Positions 16,277 through 25,789 of a stretch of DNA of 64,000 nucleotides are shown here, one piece after another. Source of the DNA: Sinorhizobium glycinis (GTDB lineage Bacteria > Pseudomonadota > Alphaproteobacteria > Rhizobiales > Rhizobiaceae); assembly GCF_001651865.1 (NCBI RefSeq), contig NZ_LPUX01000053.1, forward strand, positions 496,001 to 560,000. Reading direction: 5' to 3'. Made by a program: the position numbers and the translations under genes. The notes below the pieces were generated by a model. It was not told where the DNA came from and ran no database searches. It worked only from the letters and a program-made list of their open reading frames with translations. Within the stretch, counting starts at the first letter, position 1. Each line of letters starts with the position of its first letter.

Positions 16277-17740
16277 ATGAAAGCCCAACCGAAAGCCTCG
16301 CACTTCATCGACGGGGAATATGTCGAGGATACCGCCGGCACGGTGATCGAGAGCATTTATCCGGCGACCGGCGAGGTGATCGCCCGGCTGCATGCGGCGA
16401 CGCCGGCTATCGTCGAGAAGGCGATCGCCGCCGCCAAGCGGGCGCAGCCGGAATGGGCGGCGATGAGCCCGACGGCGCGCGGCCGCATCCTGAAGCGTGC
16501 CGCCGAAATCATGCGCGAGCGCAATCGCGAGCTCTCCGAACTCGAAACGCTCGATACCGGCAAGCCGATCCAGGAGACCATCGTCGCCGACCCGACCTCG
16601 GGCGCCGACAGCTTCGAATTCTTCGGCGGTATCGCCGCGGCGGCGCTCAATGGCGACTACATCCCGCTTGGCGGCGACTTCGCCTATACGAAGCGGGTGC
16701 CGCTCGGCGTCTGCGTCGGCATCGGCGCCTGGAACTACCCGCAGCAGATCGCCTGTTGGAAGGGTGCGCCGGCGCTCGCCGCCGGCAACGCCATGGTCTT
16801 CAAGCCTTCGGAGAACACGCCGCTCGGCGCGCTGAAGATCGCCGAGATCCTGGTGGAAGCGGGACTGCCGAAGGGGCTCTACAACGTCATCCAGGGCGAC
16901 CGGTCGACCGGCCCGCTGCTCGTCAACCACCCGGACGTCGCCAAGGTGTCGCTGACCGGCTCGGTGCCGACGGGCAAGAAGGTGGCGGCCGCCGCCGCAG
17001 CCGAACTCAAGCACGTCACGATGGAACTCGGCGGCAAGTCGCCGCTGATCGTCTTCGACGACGCCGATCTTGAAAGCGCCATCGGCGGCGCCATGCTCGG
17101 CAATTTCTATTCGACCGGCCAGGTCTGCTCGAATGGCACCCGCGTCTTCGTACAGAAAAAAATCAAGGAAGCCTTCCTCATGCGCCTGAAGGAACGCACC
17201 GAGGCGATCGTCATCGGCGACCCGATGGACGAGGCGACGCAGCTCGGGCCAATGGTATCGAGAGCGCAACGCGACAAGGTGCTGTCCTATATCGAAACGG
17301 GCAAGTCGGAAGGCGCGCGGCTCCTCACCGGCGGCGGCATCCCCAACCATGTGAGCGGCGAAGGCACCTACATCCAGCCGACCGTCTTTGCCGACGTCAC
17401 CGACGAGATGACGATCGCGCGGGAGGAAATCTTCGGGCCGGTCATGTGCGTGCTCGACTTCGACGACGAGCCGGAGGTCGTCGCCCGGGCGAACGCCACC
17501 GAGTTCGGGCTGTCGGCCGGGGTCTTCACCGCCGACCTCGCCCGAGCCCACCGCGTTGCCGACCAGCTCGAGGCGGGTACGCTATGGATCAACGCCTATA
17601 ATCTCGCGCCGGTCGAGATCCCCTTCGGCGGATCGAAGCAATCCGGCTTCGGGCGGGAAAATTCGGTCGCGGCGCTCAACCACTATACCGAGCTCAAGAC
17701 CGTCTATGTCGGCATGGGCAAGGTAGAGGCGCCGTATTGA
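16277..17740 (+). CDS. betB: Betaine aldehyde dehydrogenase
   Basis: The 487-residue NAD(P)-dependent aldehyde dehydrogenase oxidises betaine aldehyde to glycine betaine. It begins two bases after the betC stop with GAGGAGA upstream, so the two are cotranscribed. The oxyanion Asn block (GAWNYPQQI), the catalytic Glu motif ([12 protein letters not shown]) and the nucleophile motif ([12 protein letters not shown]) are all present. The C-terminal [13 protein letters not shown] stretch is also conserved. Length is normal for the family. Confidence 0.96.
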   Translation: MKAQPKASHFIDGEYVEDTAGTVIESIYPATGEVIARLHAATPAIVEKAIAAAKRAQPEWAAMSPTARGRILKRAAEIMRERNRELSELETLDTGKPIQETIVADPTSGADSFEFFGGIAAAALNGDYIPLGGDFAYTKRVPLGVCVGIGAWNYPQQIACWKGAPALAAGNAMVFKPSENTPLGALKIAEILVEAGLPKGLYNVIQGDRSTGPLLVNHPDVAKVSLTGSVPTGKKVAAAAAAELKHVTMELGGKSPLIVFDDADLESAIGGAMLGNFYSTGQVCSNGTRVFVQKKIKEAFLMRLKERTEAIVIGDPMDEATQLGPMVSRAQRDKVLSYIETGKSEGARLLTGGGIPNHVSGEGTYIQPTVFADVTDEMTIAREEIFGPVMCVLDFDDEPEVVARANATEFGLSAGVFTADLARAHRVADQLEAGTLWINAYNLAPVEIPFGGSKQSGFGRENSVAALNHYTELKTVYVGMGKVEAPY

Positions 17741-17750
17741 TCGTTTTCGA

Positions 17751-17935
17751 TTGCCCCTCTCCTCGGGTTTAACCCGAGGACTAACCCTCTCCCCGCACGC
17801 GGGGAGAGGGAATACCCGGCCGTAGACGCTCGCCTTGCAGAGAAATAGGCGGCGGCAGAGGGGAGCGGAGAGGGCAACCGCGAGTCCCTTCTCCCCGCAA
17901 GCGGGGAGAAGGTGGCGGCAGCCGGATGAGGGGCA
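17751..17935. repeat. GC-rich intergenic mosaic repeat between betB and betA
   Basis: About 185 bp. It starts with TTGCCCCTCTCCTCGGG, includes a TCGGGTTTAACCCGA hairpin, then CCTCTCCCCGC/GCGGGGAGAGG, a unique middle of about 70 bp, and a final CTTCTCCCCGC/GCGGGGAGAAG hairpin ending GATGAGGGGCAT. It is longer than the copy upstream of betC. Confidence 0.85.
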
Positions 17936-17967
17936 TACCGCACGTAGTTAGAAGAAAGACCACGCTT

Positions 17968-19617
17968 ATGCAGGCAGACTACATCATCATCGGTTCGGGT
18001 TCGGCAGGCTCGGCGCTCGCCTACCGCCTGTCGGAGGACGGCAGGAATTCGGTCATCGTGCTGGAGTTCGGCGGCACCGACATCGGCCCCTTCATCCAGA
18101 TGCCGGCGGCGCTCGCCTGGCCGATGAGCATGAACCGCTACAATTGGGGCTATCTCTCCGAGCCGGAGCCGAACCTCAACAACCGGCGCATCACCGCGCC
18201 GCGCGGCAAGGTGATCGGCGGCTCCTCCTCGATCAACGGCATGGTCTACGTGCGTGGCCATGCGGAGGACTTCAACCGCTGGGAGGAGCTCGGCGCCCAG
18301 GGCTGGGCCTATGCCGACGTGCTTCCCTATTTCAAGCGGATGGAACGCTCGCACGGCGGCGAAGACGGCTGGCGCGGCACCGATGGGCCGCTGCATGTCC
18401 AGCGTGGCCCGGTCAAGAACCCGCTCTTCCACGCCTTCGTCGAAGCGGGAAAGCAGGCCGGCTTCGAGATGACCGAGGACTATAACGGCTGGAAGCAGGA
18501 AGGCTTCGGGCTCATGGAGCAGACGACCTGGCGTGGCCGGCGCTGGTCGGCGGCTTCCGCCTATCTGAAGCCGGCGCTGAAGCGCCCCAATGTGGAGCTC
18601 ATTCGTTGCTTCGCCCGCAAGGTCGTCATCGAGAACGGCCGCGCCACCGGCGTCGAGATCGAGCGCGGCGGCCGCATCGAGGTGGTGAGGGCTAACAGCG
18701 GGGTGATCGTCTCGGCGTCCTCCTTCAATTCGCCGAAACTTTTGATGCTCTCGGGCATCGGCCCGGCGGCGCACCTCAAGGACATGGGGATCGAGGTGAA
18801 GGTCGACCGCCCGGGCGTCGGCCAGAACCTGCAGGACCACATGGAGTTCTATTTCCAGCAGATCAGCACCAAGCCGGTCTCGCTCTATTCCTGGCTGCCG
18901 TGGTTCTGGCAGGGCGTCGCGGGCGCCCAGTGGCTGTTCTTCAAATCCGGCCTCGGCATTTCCAACCAGTTCGAGGCCTGCGCTTTCCTTCGCTCGGCGG
19001 CCGGTGTCAAGCAGCCCGACATCCAGTACCATTTCCTGCCGGTGGCGATCAGCTATGACGGCAAGGCGGCGGCGAACACGCACGGCTTCCAGGTGCATGT
19101 CGGCTACAACCTGTCGAAGTCGCGCGGCAGCGTCACGCTGCGCGCCTCCGACCCGAAGGCCGATCCGGTGATCCGCTTCAACTATATGAGCCACCCGGAG
19201 GATTGGGAGAAGTTCCGCCATTGCGTGCGGCTAACGCGCGAGATCTTCGGCCAGAAGGCCTTCGACCAATATCGCGGGCCGGAAATCCAGCCAGGCGAAA
19301 AGGTCCAGACGGACGAGGAGATCGACGCCTTCTTGCGCGAGCACCTGGAAAGCGCCTACCACCCCTGCGGCACCTGCAAGATGGGTTCGAAGGACGATCC
19401 GATGGCCGTGGTCGATCCGGAAACCCGGGTGATCGGCGTCGAAGGCCTGCGCGTTGCCGATTCTTCGATCTTCCCGCATGTCACCTACGGCAATCTCAAC
19501 GGCCCGTCGATCATGACCGGCGAGAAGGCCGCCGACCATATCCTCGGCAAGCAGCCGCTTCCCCGCTCCAACCAGGAGCCCTGGATCAACCCGCGCTGGG
19601 CGATCAGCGACCGGTAG
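17968..19617 (+). CDS. betA: Choline dehydrogenase
   Basis: The 549-residue GMC-family flavoenzyme oxidises choline to betaine aldehyde. From ATG 17968 it opens with the FAD-binding dinucleotide fold [17 protein letters not shown]. The GMC signature [19 protein letters not shown] follows around residue 80, and [16 protein letters not shown] is the second signature. The catalytic His region is [12 protein letters not shown] near residue 465. The upstream in-frame ATG at 17926 lies in the repeat and is less likely. It completes the betCBA pathway, though it is separated from betB by a 185-bp repeat. Confidence 0.96.
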   Translation: MQADYIIIGSGSAGSALAYRLSEDGRNSVIVLEFGGTDIGPFIQMPAALAWPMSMNRYNWGYLSEPEPNLNNRRITAPRGKVIGGSSSINGMVYVRGHAEDFNRWEELGAQGWAYADVLPYFKRMERSHGGEDGWRGTDGPLHVQRGPVKNPLFHAFVEAGKQAGFEMTEDYNGWKQEGFGLMEQTTWRGRRWSAASAYLKPALKRPNVELIRCFARKVVIENGRATGVEIERGGRIEVVRANSGVIVSASSFNSPKLLMLSGIGPAAHLKDMGIEVKVDRPGVGQNLQDHMEFYFQQISTKPVSLYSWLPWFWQGVAGAQWLFFKSGLGISNQFEACAFLRSAAGVKQPDIQYHFLPVAISYDGKAAANTHGFQVHVGYNLSKSRGSVTLRASDPKADPVIRFNYMSHPEDWEKFRHCVRLTREIFGQKAFDQYRGPEIQPGEKVQTDEEIDAFLREHLESAYHPCGTCKMGSKDDPMAVVDPETRVIGVEGLRVADSSIFPHVTYGNLNGPSIMTGEKAADHILGKQPLPRSNQEPWINPRWAISDR

Positions 19618-19620
19618 GAA

Positions 19621-19781
19621 GTCCCCTCCCCAACCCCTCCCCACAAGGGCCCACAAGGGGGAGGGGCTTCTTCGCCGCGCCCTGTCTATCTTCAGCTCGA
19701 GCTGCCTTACCAGATTAGACGGGAGGCGCTCGCAACGGGCACCTTGCCCCTCCCCCTTGTGGGGAGGGGGTGGGGAGGGGT
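19621..19781. repeat. Inverted CCCCTCCCC repeat downstream of betA
   Basis: The left block at 19621-19668 (CCCCTCCCCAACCCCTCCCC, then an ACAAGGGGGAGGGGC hairpin) is matched by an inverted block at 19744-19781 (CCCCTCCCCCTTGTGGGG and GGTGGGGAGGGG). About 75 bp of unmatched sequence lies between. This family differs from the CTCTCCCCGC repeats. It sits between convergent betA and the DUF6644 gene. Confidence 0.75.
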
Positions 19782-19820
19782 AGCCGGAAACGCGACGTCG
19801 CGTTCAACTCTCGATCCCAA

Positions 19821-20300
19821 TTACTCCAGCAAAAACCCGATCCAGCGGCCGGCGACGACGGCACTGGTCCAGATCATCATGGACAGCAGCGCCGACAAGC
19901 GGATCCTCAAGGAAATCGGACCGCCTTTGACGGCGGCGCGCCACTGCGGCGTCAGATGCAACAGCACCGCATTGGTGACCCCGAGGGCGAGCAGAGTGAT
20001 TTTCGTCAGGAAGGCTGGATTCCCGGCGTATTCAAGCGGATTGACGCTGAAGAGACAGAAGCCGGTGGCGACCGCCAGCGCAACGCCGGCGGCTGCGGCG
20101 TGCGAGAGGAACGGCCCGACTATCTCGACCGGCACCGCCGGGACGAGGCCGACAAGCCTGAGGTCAAGCGGCAGGATCGCGCCGATGATTATCCCGATCG
20201 ACAGGATATGCGCGGCATTGACGAAGATGTAGAGGGTCGCGGAGCGCCGTATCGCGAGGGCGAAGGGCAGCGTCCCGATCCAGGCCAGCACATCCTCCAT
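19821..20300 (-). CDS. DUF6644-like integral membrane protein
   Basis: A 159-residue protein with four predicted hydrophobic segments: LYIFVNAAHILSIGIIIGAIL, the AAAAGVALAVATGFCLF helix, FLTKITLLALGVTNAVLL and the C-terminal LSMMIWTSAVVAGRWIGFLL. The layout resembles a small cytochrome- or copper-related (CopD-like) membrane protein, and His residues lie in the first helices. It starts on the stop codon of the upstream DUF6152 gene (one-base TGATG overlap), so the two are translationally coupled. The function is unknown. Confidence 0.75.
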   Translation of the reverse strand: MEDVLAWIGTLPFALAIRRSATLYIFVNAAHILSIGIIIGAILPLDLRLVGLVPAVPVEIVGPFLSHAAAAGVALAVATGFCLFSVNPLEYAGNPAFLTKITLLALGVTNAVLLHLTPQWRAAVKGGPISLRIRLSALLSMMIWTSAVVAGRWIGFLLE

Positions 20301-20686
20301 CAGTTCGTCCGTATGCGCTCCGGATAGATGTCATAGACCTTTCCCGCCACCGTGATCCGGACTGCCTTCATCCGTTTCTCGCTTCGATCCAGCGAGCGGT
20401 TGCCGAGCGCGACGATCGGGTCGCCGACCTTCGCAGCGCCCTCCACGAAGCCGGAGCGTTCGGTCAGCCGCGGATTGCCGAGTTCGACCAGCCAGAGGCC
20501 GTCATTCTTCGTTTCGACCCTGAGCGTCGGATGCGGCGGCGCCATCGAGATCTCGCGGATGGTGCCCGAAAGCTCGATCTGGTCGGCCTCCGCCCAGGAC
20601 CAGCCGTGGTGACCATAGGCGGCCGTCACCAGAAGCAATCCGAGGACGCTTCCAAGGATGGCGCGCCTGGATAAGGATTGGATCAT
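20300..20686 (-). CDS. DUF6152 family secreted protein
   Basis: From ATG 20686 the frame gives 128 residues with a signal peptide (SRRAILGSVLGLLLVTAAYG) followed by HHGWSWAEADQIELSGTIREI, the hallmark N-terminus of DUF6152. The mature part is a small beta-rich domain including PHPTLRVETKNDGLWLVELGNP (in outline). The conserved HHGWSW suggests metal binding, by inference. It is coupled to the DUF6644 membrane protein, and together they may form a periplasm/membrane metal-handling pair. Confidence 0.82.
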   Translation of the reverse strand: MIQSLSRRAILGSVLGLLLVTAAYGHHGWSWAEADQIELSGTIREISMAPPHPTLRVETKNDGLWLVELGNPRLTERSGFVEGAAKVGDPIVALGNRSLDRSEKRMKAVRITVAGKVYDIYPERIRTN

Positions 20687-20978
20687 TCTCCGTCTCCCTT
20701 CTTTCTCCCGCATTGATCAAGCACAAGCTGGAGCAGATGGCGCGAAAGGACAGGGCCTTCAACAATTCTTGAACGGCCGGCGCCTCTTGGCCCTGGGAGG
20801 AATGCATCTTCGCACCCTTGCTTCCGGGCAGAGATAATCTACTAAATTACTAGGTTTTCTTAGAACTTTATGGATCAGAGAGATATTTGCTCTGATCCTT
20901 GAGCAATAGAAATCCGTTTTTCTGTCCTTTGTCACAAACGGCTGCGATATTCCGTGCAAATTGCAACAGGATGCAGCC
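20687..20978 (+). promoter_or_regulatory. cysH upstream region with strong hairpin and ACTA direct repeats
   Basis: Within this 292-bp non-coding stretch, GGATCAGAG (20872-20880) and CTCTGATCC (20890-20898) form a perfect 9-bp stem with a 9-nt loop, ending 80 bp before the cysH ATG. Just upstream, ACTAAATT and ACTAGGTT (about 20841-20856) are 8-bp-spaced direct repeats followed by TTCTTAGAA. These are candidate operator or leader elements for the sulfate-assimilation genes. No T run follows the stem. Confidence 0.45.
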
Positions 20979-21734
20979 ATGACGACGCGATCCCTCGAAG
21001 CCGAAGCAAAGGCCCTGAACGACAAGCTCGAAAGCCTCGATCTTGCCGGGCGCCTGGCCATGGTCGCCGGTCTCGAAGGCCGGGCGGTCTTCACGACGTC
21101 GCTCGGCATCGAGGATCAGGTGATCACCGCCGCGATCGGCACCAATCGCCTCGACATCGAGGTCGCGACGCTGAAAACCGGTCGGCTGTTCAACGAAACG
21201 GTCGCCCTCATCGACGAGACCGAGGAAACCTACGGCATCCTGATCAAGCGCTACCACCCTGAAAAGGCCGATATCGAGACCTATGTGGCGCAATTCGGCA
21301 TGAACGGCTTCTACGAGAGCGTCGAGGCCAGGCATGCCTGTTGCGGCGTGCGCAAGCTGAAGCCGCTTGCGCGCGCGCTCGAAGGGGCAAGCTACTGGAT
21401 CACCGGCCTGCGCCGCGGCCAGTCCGGCAATCGTGCCACGACGCCCTTTGCCGAAGCCGACCCCGAGCGCGACCTCATCAAGATCAATCCGCTGGCGGAT
21501 TGGGACATCGAGACGATCCGCGCCCATGTCGCCGCGGAGGCCATTCCCGTCAACCCGCTGCACAGCCGCGGCTATCCGTCGATCGGCTGCGAGCCCTGCA
21601 CGCGCGCCATCAAGCCGGGCGAGCCCGAACGCGCCGGCCGCTGGTGGTGGGAGAATGACGAGAAGCGCGAATGCGGCCTGCACGTGGCCGAAGCGGCTTC
21701 CTCCATTATCCCCAATGCCAGCAGCGCCGCCTGA
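20979..21734 (+). CDS. cysH: Adenylylsulfate (APS) reductase, CysH family
   Basis: The start at ATG 20979 has AGGA eight bases upstream and gives 251 residues. The enzyme reduces activated sulfate to sulfite with thioredoxin. The PP-loop-like TTSLGIEDQVIT is near residue 38. Cysteine pairs HACCGVRK and GCEPCTR bind a 4Fe-4S cluster and mark the APS-using class, rather than the cluster-less PAPS reductase of E. coli. The catalytic Cys lies in the C-terminal KRECGLH motif. The genes cysD and cysN follow on the same strand. Confidence 0.94.
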   Translation: MTTRSLEAEAKALNDKLESLDLAGRLAMVAGLEGRAVFTTSLGIEDQVITAAIGTNRLDIEVATLKTGRLFNETVALIDETEETYGILIKRYHPEKADIETYVAQFGMNGFYESVEARHACCGVRKLKPLARALEGASYWITGLRRGQSGNRATTPFAEADPERDLIKINPLADWDIETIRAHVAAEAIPVNPLHSRGYPSIGCEPCTRAIKPGEPERAGRWWWENDEKRECGLHVAEAASSIIPNASSAA

Positions 21735-21779
21735 GGGCACGCCGCAGCCAAGAGACAAGTATCCTCCCCGGAGTTCGAA

Positions 21780-22733
21780 ATGCCCCACATCCATCCGGAA
21801 ACGGAATTGCATAACCCGCAGAGCACGAAACCACCGCTTGATCCGCATCTGAAGGCCCTCGAAAACGAAGCGATCCACATCTTCCGTGAGGTCGCCGCCG
21901 AATTCGAGCGCCCGGTGATGCTCTATTCGATCGGCAAGGACTCCTCCGTGCTCCTGCACCTGGCGCGCAAGGCCTTCTATCCCGGTCGCGTGCCCTTCCC
22001 GCTCCTGCACGTCGATACCGGCTGGAAGTTCCGCGAGATGATCGCGTTCCGCGACGAGATGGTCGAAAAATACGACCTCGACCTCGTCGCCCACACCAAC
22101 CCGCGCGGCGCGGCCGAGAACGTCACGCCGTTCTCGCACGGCTCGGCGCTCTATACCGACATCATGAAGACGGAAGCGCTGCGCCAGGCGCTCGATGCCG
22201 GCCAATACGACGCCGCCTTCGGCGGCGCGCGGCGCGACGAGGAAGCGAGCCGCGCCAAGGAGCGCATCTACTCGTTCCGCACGCCGGATCATCGTTGGGA
22301 CCCGCGCAACCAGCGCCCAGAACTCTGGAACGTCTATAACGGCATGATCCGCAAGGGCGAAAGCGTGCGCGCCTTCCCGCTTTCCAACTGGACCGAGGTC
22401 GACATCTGGCGCTACATCCAGGCGGAAGAGATCCCGATCGTGCCGCTTTACTTCGCCAAGAAGCGCCCGATCGTCGAGCGCGACGGCATGATGATCCTTG
22501 CCGAGGATCCGCGCCTCGAGCTGCTTCCAGGTGAAGCGAAGCGCGAGGAAGTCATCCGCTTCCGCACGCTCGGCTGCTTCCCGCTGACGGGCGCGATCCG
22601 CTCCAATGCGACGACGCTCGACGACATCATTTCCGAACTTGAAACCGCGACCGTCTCCGAACGCCAGGGCCGCGCCATCGACCGCGACCAGGCCGGCTCG
22701 ATGGAAAAGAAAAAACGCGAAGGATACTTCTGA
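21780..22733 (+). CDS. cysD: Sulfate adenylyltransferase subunit 2
   Basis: The 317-residue protein is the catalytic subunit of ATP sulfurylase, forming APS from ATP and sulfate. The PP-loop [20 protein letters not shown] begins at residue 50. Other conserved blocks are [16 protein letters not shown] and [15 protein letters not shown]. The length and C-terminus (REGYF) are standard. It lies 45 bp after cysH and overlaps cysN by one base in a TGATG arrangement. Confidence 0.97.
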   Translation: MPHIHPETELHNPQSTKPPLDPHLKALENEAIHIFREVAAEFERPVMLYSIGKDSSVLLHLARKAFYPGRVPFPLLHVDTGWKFREMIAFRDEMVEKYDLDLVAHTNPRGAAENVTPFSHGSALYTDIMKTEALRQALDAGQYDAAFGGARRDEEASRAKERIYSFRTPDHRWDPRNQRPELWNVYNGMIRKGESVRAFPLSNWTEVDIWRYIQAEEIPIVPLYFAKKRPIVERDGMMILAEDPRLELLPGEAKREEVIRFRTLGCFPLTGAIRSNATTLDDIISELETATVSERQGRAIDRDQAGSMEKKKREGYF

Positions 22734-24229
22734 TGACCGCACCGGCACTAGCGAACGCAGCCCTGGACGAAACGGCCGTTGCCCTCCCGTCGCAGGAACC
22801 GGCTCGGGTCGCGCGCGATTCCCGCCCGCTTCGCCTCATCACCTGCGGCAGCGTCGATGACGGCAAGTCGACGCTGATCGGCCGGCTGCTCTGGGATACC
22901 AAGGCGGTCAAGGAAGATCAGGCCGCGAGCCTTCAGCGCGATTCCAAGGGCAAGCAGAACGATCTCGGCCTGCCCGATTTCGCGCTGCTGCTCGACGGGC
23001 TGCAGGCCGAGCGCGAACAGGGCATCACCATCGATGTCGCCTATCGCTATTTCTCGACCGACAAGCGCTCCTTCATCGTCGCCGACACGCCCGGCCACGA
23101 GCAATATACCCGCAACATGGCGACCGGCGCCTCGACAGCCGACCTCGCCGTGCTGCTCGTCGATGCCCGCGTCGGCCTGCTGGAGCAGACCCGCCGGCAC
23201 GCGACGATCGCGACGCTGATGGGCATCAAGCAGTTCGTGCTCGCCGTCAACAAGATCGACCTGACGGACTACGACCGCAGCCGCTTCGAGCAGATCTCGC
23301 ACGAGTTCAAGGAACTCGCCCTGTCGCTCGGCGTCCGCCAGGTGACCGCCATCCCGGTCTCGGCGCTGAAGGGCGAGAACGTCGTCTATGACGGCCGCGC
23401 TTCGATGCCCTGGTACGAAGGCCCGACGCTGATCGAGGTGCTGGAACTCGCAACGACCCGCTCGGCCCAGACCGTCGGTTTCCGCCTGCCGGTGCAGCGC
23501 GTCTCGCGCCCGGGCGAAAGCTTCCGCGGCTATCAGGGCACGGTGGCCGGCGGTTCGGTGAAGCCCGGCGACTCCGTCGTCATCCTGCCCTCCGGCATGG
23601 TCGCCAACGTGACGAAGATCGTCACCTTCGACCTGGTGCGCAACGCTGCCGTTGCCGGCGACGCGATCACCCTCGTGCTCGACCGCCAGGTGGACGTTTC
23701 GCGCGGCGACATGATCGCGGCGATCGACAGCCAGCCGATGACCGGGCTTGCCTTCGACGCGCAGCTCGTGGCGCTGCAGGCCGAAGGCATCCAGCCGGGC
23801 AAGCGCTATTGGCTGAAGTCCGGCAGCCGCCGCCAGCGCGTTCAGGTCCAGCCGATCAGCCAGCTCGACCTGAAGTCCGGCAAGTGGAACCATGCCGACG
23901 AGCTGCCGATGAACGCCATCGGCAAGGTGCATCTTGCCTTCGACGAGCAGGCGATCTTCGACGCCTATGAACAGAACCGCACGACCGGCGCCTTCATCCT
24001 GATCGATCCGGACACCAACAACACGGTGGCGGGCGGCATGATCACCGCCAAGCGCGCCGCCATCGGCGGCATCCACACCGAGGACAGCCGCGTGATCCTG
24101 TCGCTGCCGGCCGATCTTGCCGACCAGCTGATGGCAACCGAAATCTTCGCGAACCGCCGCGAAGACGCGGAGGTCCGCCGCGTCACCGCCGCCAAGGCGA
24201 TCGAAATCGTCGATGCGATCGATGAGTGA
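22733..24229 (+). CDS. cysN: Sulfate adenylyltransferase subunit 1 (GTPase)
   Basis: The 498-residue GTPase subunit drives APS synthesis. It has G1 (GSVDDGKSTLIGRL, from residue 39), G3 (DTPGHEQYTRNMATGAS) and G4 (NKIDL), then EF-Tu-like beta-barrel domains. The C-terminus stops after the translation-factor-like part, so no fused APS kinase (CysC) domain is present, unlike the NodQ/CysNC fusions of rhizobia. This fits with an APS-using CysH, which needs no PAPS. A strong terminator follows 20 bp after the stop. Confidence 0.96.
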   Translation: MTAPALANAALDETAVALPSQEPARVARDSRPLRLITCGSVDDGKSTLIGRLLWDTKAVKEDQAASLQRDSKGKQNDLGLPDFALLLDGLQAEREQGITIDVAYRYFSTDKRSFIVADTPGHEQYTRNMATGASTADLAVLLVDARVGLLEQTRRHATIATLMGIKQFVLAVNKIDLTDYDRSRFEQISHEFKELALSLGVRQVTAIPVSALKGENVVYDGRASMPWYEGPTLIEVLELATTRSAQTVGFRLPVQRVSRPGESFRGYQGTVAGGSVKPGDSVVILPSGMVANVTKIVTFDLVRNAAVAGDAITLVLDRQVDVSRGDMIAAIDSQPMTGLAFDAQLVALQAEGIQPGKRYWLKSGSRRQRVQVQPISQLDLKSGKWNHADELPMNAIGKVHLAFDEQAIFDAYEQNRTTGAFILIDPDTNNTVAGGMITAKRAAIGGIHTEDSRVILSLPADLADQLMATEIFANRREDAEVRRVTAAKAIEIVDAIDE

Positions 24230-24249
24230 GCGGAAAATCCCGAGACGTG

Positions 24250-24274
24250 AAAAGGGGCCAAGCGGCCCCTTTTT
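24250..24274 (+). terminator. Intrinsic terminator of the cys operon
   Basis: AAAAGGGGCC, an AAGC loop and GGCCCCTTTTT form a 10-bp stem that runs into a T run. The A run on the other side makes it able to work in both directions. Confidence 0.92.
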
Positions 24275-24432
24275 CATGCGCAGGCTGGTGCGTGAACTGG
24301 ATCTGCTGAGGGCGGCAAGGCGTGACGGGCGTCCGGAAGTTTGAGCACGCCGCGACGAACTTCGCGTCGAGCGCGGTCGTCTCCGGCGGCACCGGATGCC
24401 GCAAATACAGCCTACTAAGTGATTGATTTGGC

Positions 24433-24509
24433 TGGTCGGAGTGGCAAGATTCGAACTTGCGACCCCCACGTCCCGAACGTGGTGCGCTACCAGACTGCGC
24501 TACACTCCG
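24433..24509 (-). tRNA. tRNA-Pro (anticodon CGG)
   Basis: On the minus strand a full cloverleaf is seen: acceptor CGGAGTG/CACTCCG, D-arm with GCGC pairs, anticodon stem CCACG/CGTGG with loop TTCGGGA (anticodon CGG), and T-arm GCAAG TTCGAAT CTTGC. The CCA end is encoded. It decodes CCG. About 220 bp of mostly featureless sequence separates it from the cysN stop. Confidence 0.97.
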
Positions 24510-24801
24510 TGACCAGCGGCGCCTCTATAGAACAGCATTTTCGTTTTCACAAGCGCCTATCTCAAAAAAGAACGCCGCCTCGTCCAAAAAAATTGGGCGG
24601 GTGAAACGCCCGTCACGCTCTCGCCCATGCGTGGCAATAGGGCGTTTCTGCAACGCTCCGGATTTTCCTCGACCGCAAGGTCGCACAACGATTTTCTTTC
24701 GTCGTTTTTGGCGCTAGAGCCTCGCCTGAACGCAGGGAAATCCGGGGGGCTCCGGCCTTTCCGCGCCGCAGAATTCGGGCACAGACCATAGGGGTAGAAA
24801 C
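24510..24801. other. Intergenic region upstream of tRNA-Pro and the lipoprotein gene
   Basis: About 290 bp with promoters for both flanking divergent genes. A GGGCGGGTGAAACGCCC hairpin lies at about 24595-24611. No coding potential is convincing. Confidence 0.5.
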
Positions 24802-25215
24802 ATGAATTTCCGCATGATGACGGCGGCCGGCATTGCGCTGGTTCTCGCCGGCTGCACGACGACGACCGGGGTGGCGAGAAACGAGGTCGAGAAGCGCTGG
24901 CTCGGCCAGCCGGCCGGCGCCTTCTTCGCCCAGTTCGGGCCGCCGATTTCCGACGTCGAAGCCGGCAGCGATACCGTCTATAGCTGGAAGGGCGGCTACA
25001 AGACCCGCAGGATCCCGGCCGAATACGAAAAGACCGCCGACGGCAAGCGCGGCAAGAGGATCGCAGCCGCCCGCACCGAATATCTGAGCTGCGCCGTCCA
25101 GCTCACCGTCTCCTCCGACTACGTGATCCGCTCGATCCGCATCGCCGGCGACCGCAAGCGCCCGACCGGCCCGAGCTGGTGCGAGGAGTTTTTGGGTGGC
25201 GCCAAGGCGGAGTGA
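24802..25215 (+). CDS. Hypothetical lipoprotein, 137 aa
   Basis: The N-terminus MNFRMMTAAGIALVLAGCTTTTG is a clear lipoprotein signal with the lipobox Cys at 18. The mature part contains WLGQPAGAFFAQFGPPI, which resembles the start of SmpA/OmlA-like small outer-membrane lipoproteins, followed by YSWKGGYKTRRIP and two further cysteines (SCAVQLTV and WCEEFLGG) that could form a disulfide. Similar proteins are common in Rhizobiales but have no assigned role. GGGGTAGAAAC precedes the ATG. A tetraloop terminator follows. Confidence 0.85.
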   Translation: MNFRMMTAAGIALVLAGCTTTTGVARNEVEKRWLGQPAGAFFAQFGPPISDVEAGSDTVYSWKGGYKTRRIPAEYEKTADGKRGKRIAAARTEYLSCAVQLTVSSDYVIRSIRIAGDRKRPTGPSWCEEFLGGAKAE

Positions 25216-25242
25216 GGCCGCGCACAGCTTTCATCTGGGAGG

Positions 25243-25270
25243 CCCGCTGACGAAAGTCGGCGGGTTTTCT
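25243..25270 (+). terminator. Intrinsic terminator with GAAA loop
   Basis: CCCGCTGAC, a GAAA tetraloop and GTCGGCGGG pair over 9 bp (one G-T), followed by TTTTCTT. It ends the lipoprotein transcript, 28 bp after its stop. Confidence 0.88.
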
Positions 25271-25297
25271 TATGATCTTAGGGAAGTCAGTTGGCGG

Positions 25298-25372
25298 TGG
25301 CTGGGGCGCCTGGATTCGAACCAGGGAATGGCGGTACCAAAAACCGCTGCCTTACCGCTTGGCTACGCCCCA
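25298..25372 (-). tRNA. tRNA-Gln (anticodon TTG)
   Basis: The minus strand folds with acceptor TGGGGCG/CGCCCCA, anticodon stem GCGGT/ACCGC with loop TTTTGGT (anticodon TTG), and T-arm CCTGG TTCGAAT CCAGG, followed by G and an encoded CCA. It decodes CAA. It is convergent with the upstream lipoprotein gene. Confidence 0.96.
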
Positions 25373-25789
25373 CCAATGGCGAGACATCCGCTCGCCAAAT
25401 CGAGCGCCTGATTAGCAAAGCTCGTGCGTGCTCACAATGCTTAACTTCGCCTTGCGCGCATATTTTGTTGGTCGTTCCTGCCCTCCGTCCGAAACATCCG
25501 CGGTTGAGAAGGCAAGATCGTGATCGCGTAGATTCCGACGAGCGTACCCGTTTCCTCCTGCCACCCTTTGGCCTATTGTCGCCGGCGAGTGAATATCGAA
25601 CCAATACCGCTCGTCGGGATCGACTCGCCCCTCATCCGCCTGCCGGCACCTTCTCCCCGCGGGCGGGGAGAAGGGAGAAGCCGCGCCCTCCCAGTCCCCT
25701 CTCCCCGCGAGCGGGGAGAGGGCTAGGGTAGGGCTAGGGTGAGGGGCAGCTCCCTTCATCGAGATCGGGTAGAAGTGAAGGTAAGCGCA
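25373..25789. other. Intergenic region between tRNA-Gln and the hydrolase gene
   Basis: About 415 bp. The left 250 bp hold the tRNA promoter and no recognisable gene. The right part is a GC-rich mosaic repeat, listed separately. Confidence 0.55.
25626..25748. repeat. GC-rich intergenic mosaic repeat
   Basis: CGCCCCTCATCCGCCTGCCGG at the left and GTGAGGGGCAG at the right bound two hairpins, CTTCTCCCCGC/GCGGGGAGAAG and CCTCTCCCCGC/GCGGGGAGAGG. A short GCTAGGGTAG tandem duplication is seen near the right edge (about 25722-25741). Confidence 0.85.

Noticed and set aside
14578..19221. Minus-strand frames of 466-592 codons opposite betC, betB and betA
   Set aside because: Shadow frames of high-GC genes; they end in repeats and show no family features.
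22733..24229. cysN as a nodQ (Nod-factor sulfation) gene
   Set aside because: The protein lacks the C-terminal APS kinase domain and is next to cysH and cysD without nod genes, so the assimilatory role fits better.
20868..24469. Long minus-strand frames opposite cysH, cysD and cysN
   Set aside because: The plus-strand genes carry all catalytic motifs; the opposite frames have no recognisable domain and cross the tRNA-Pro region.
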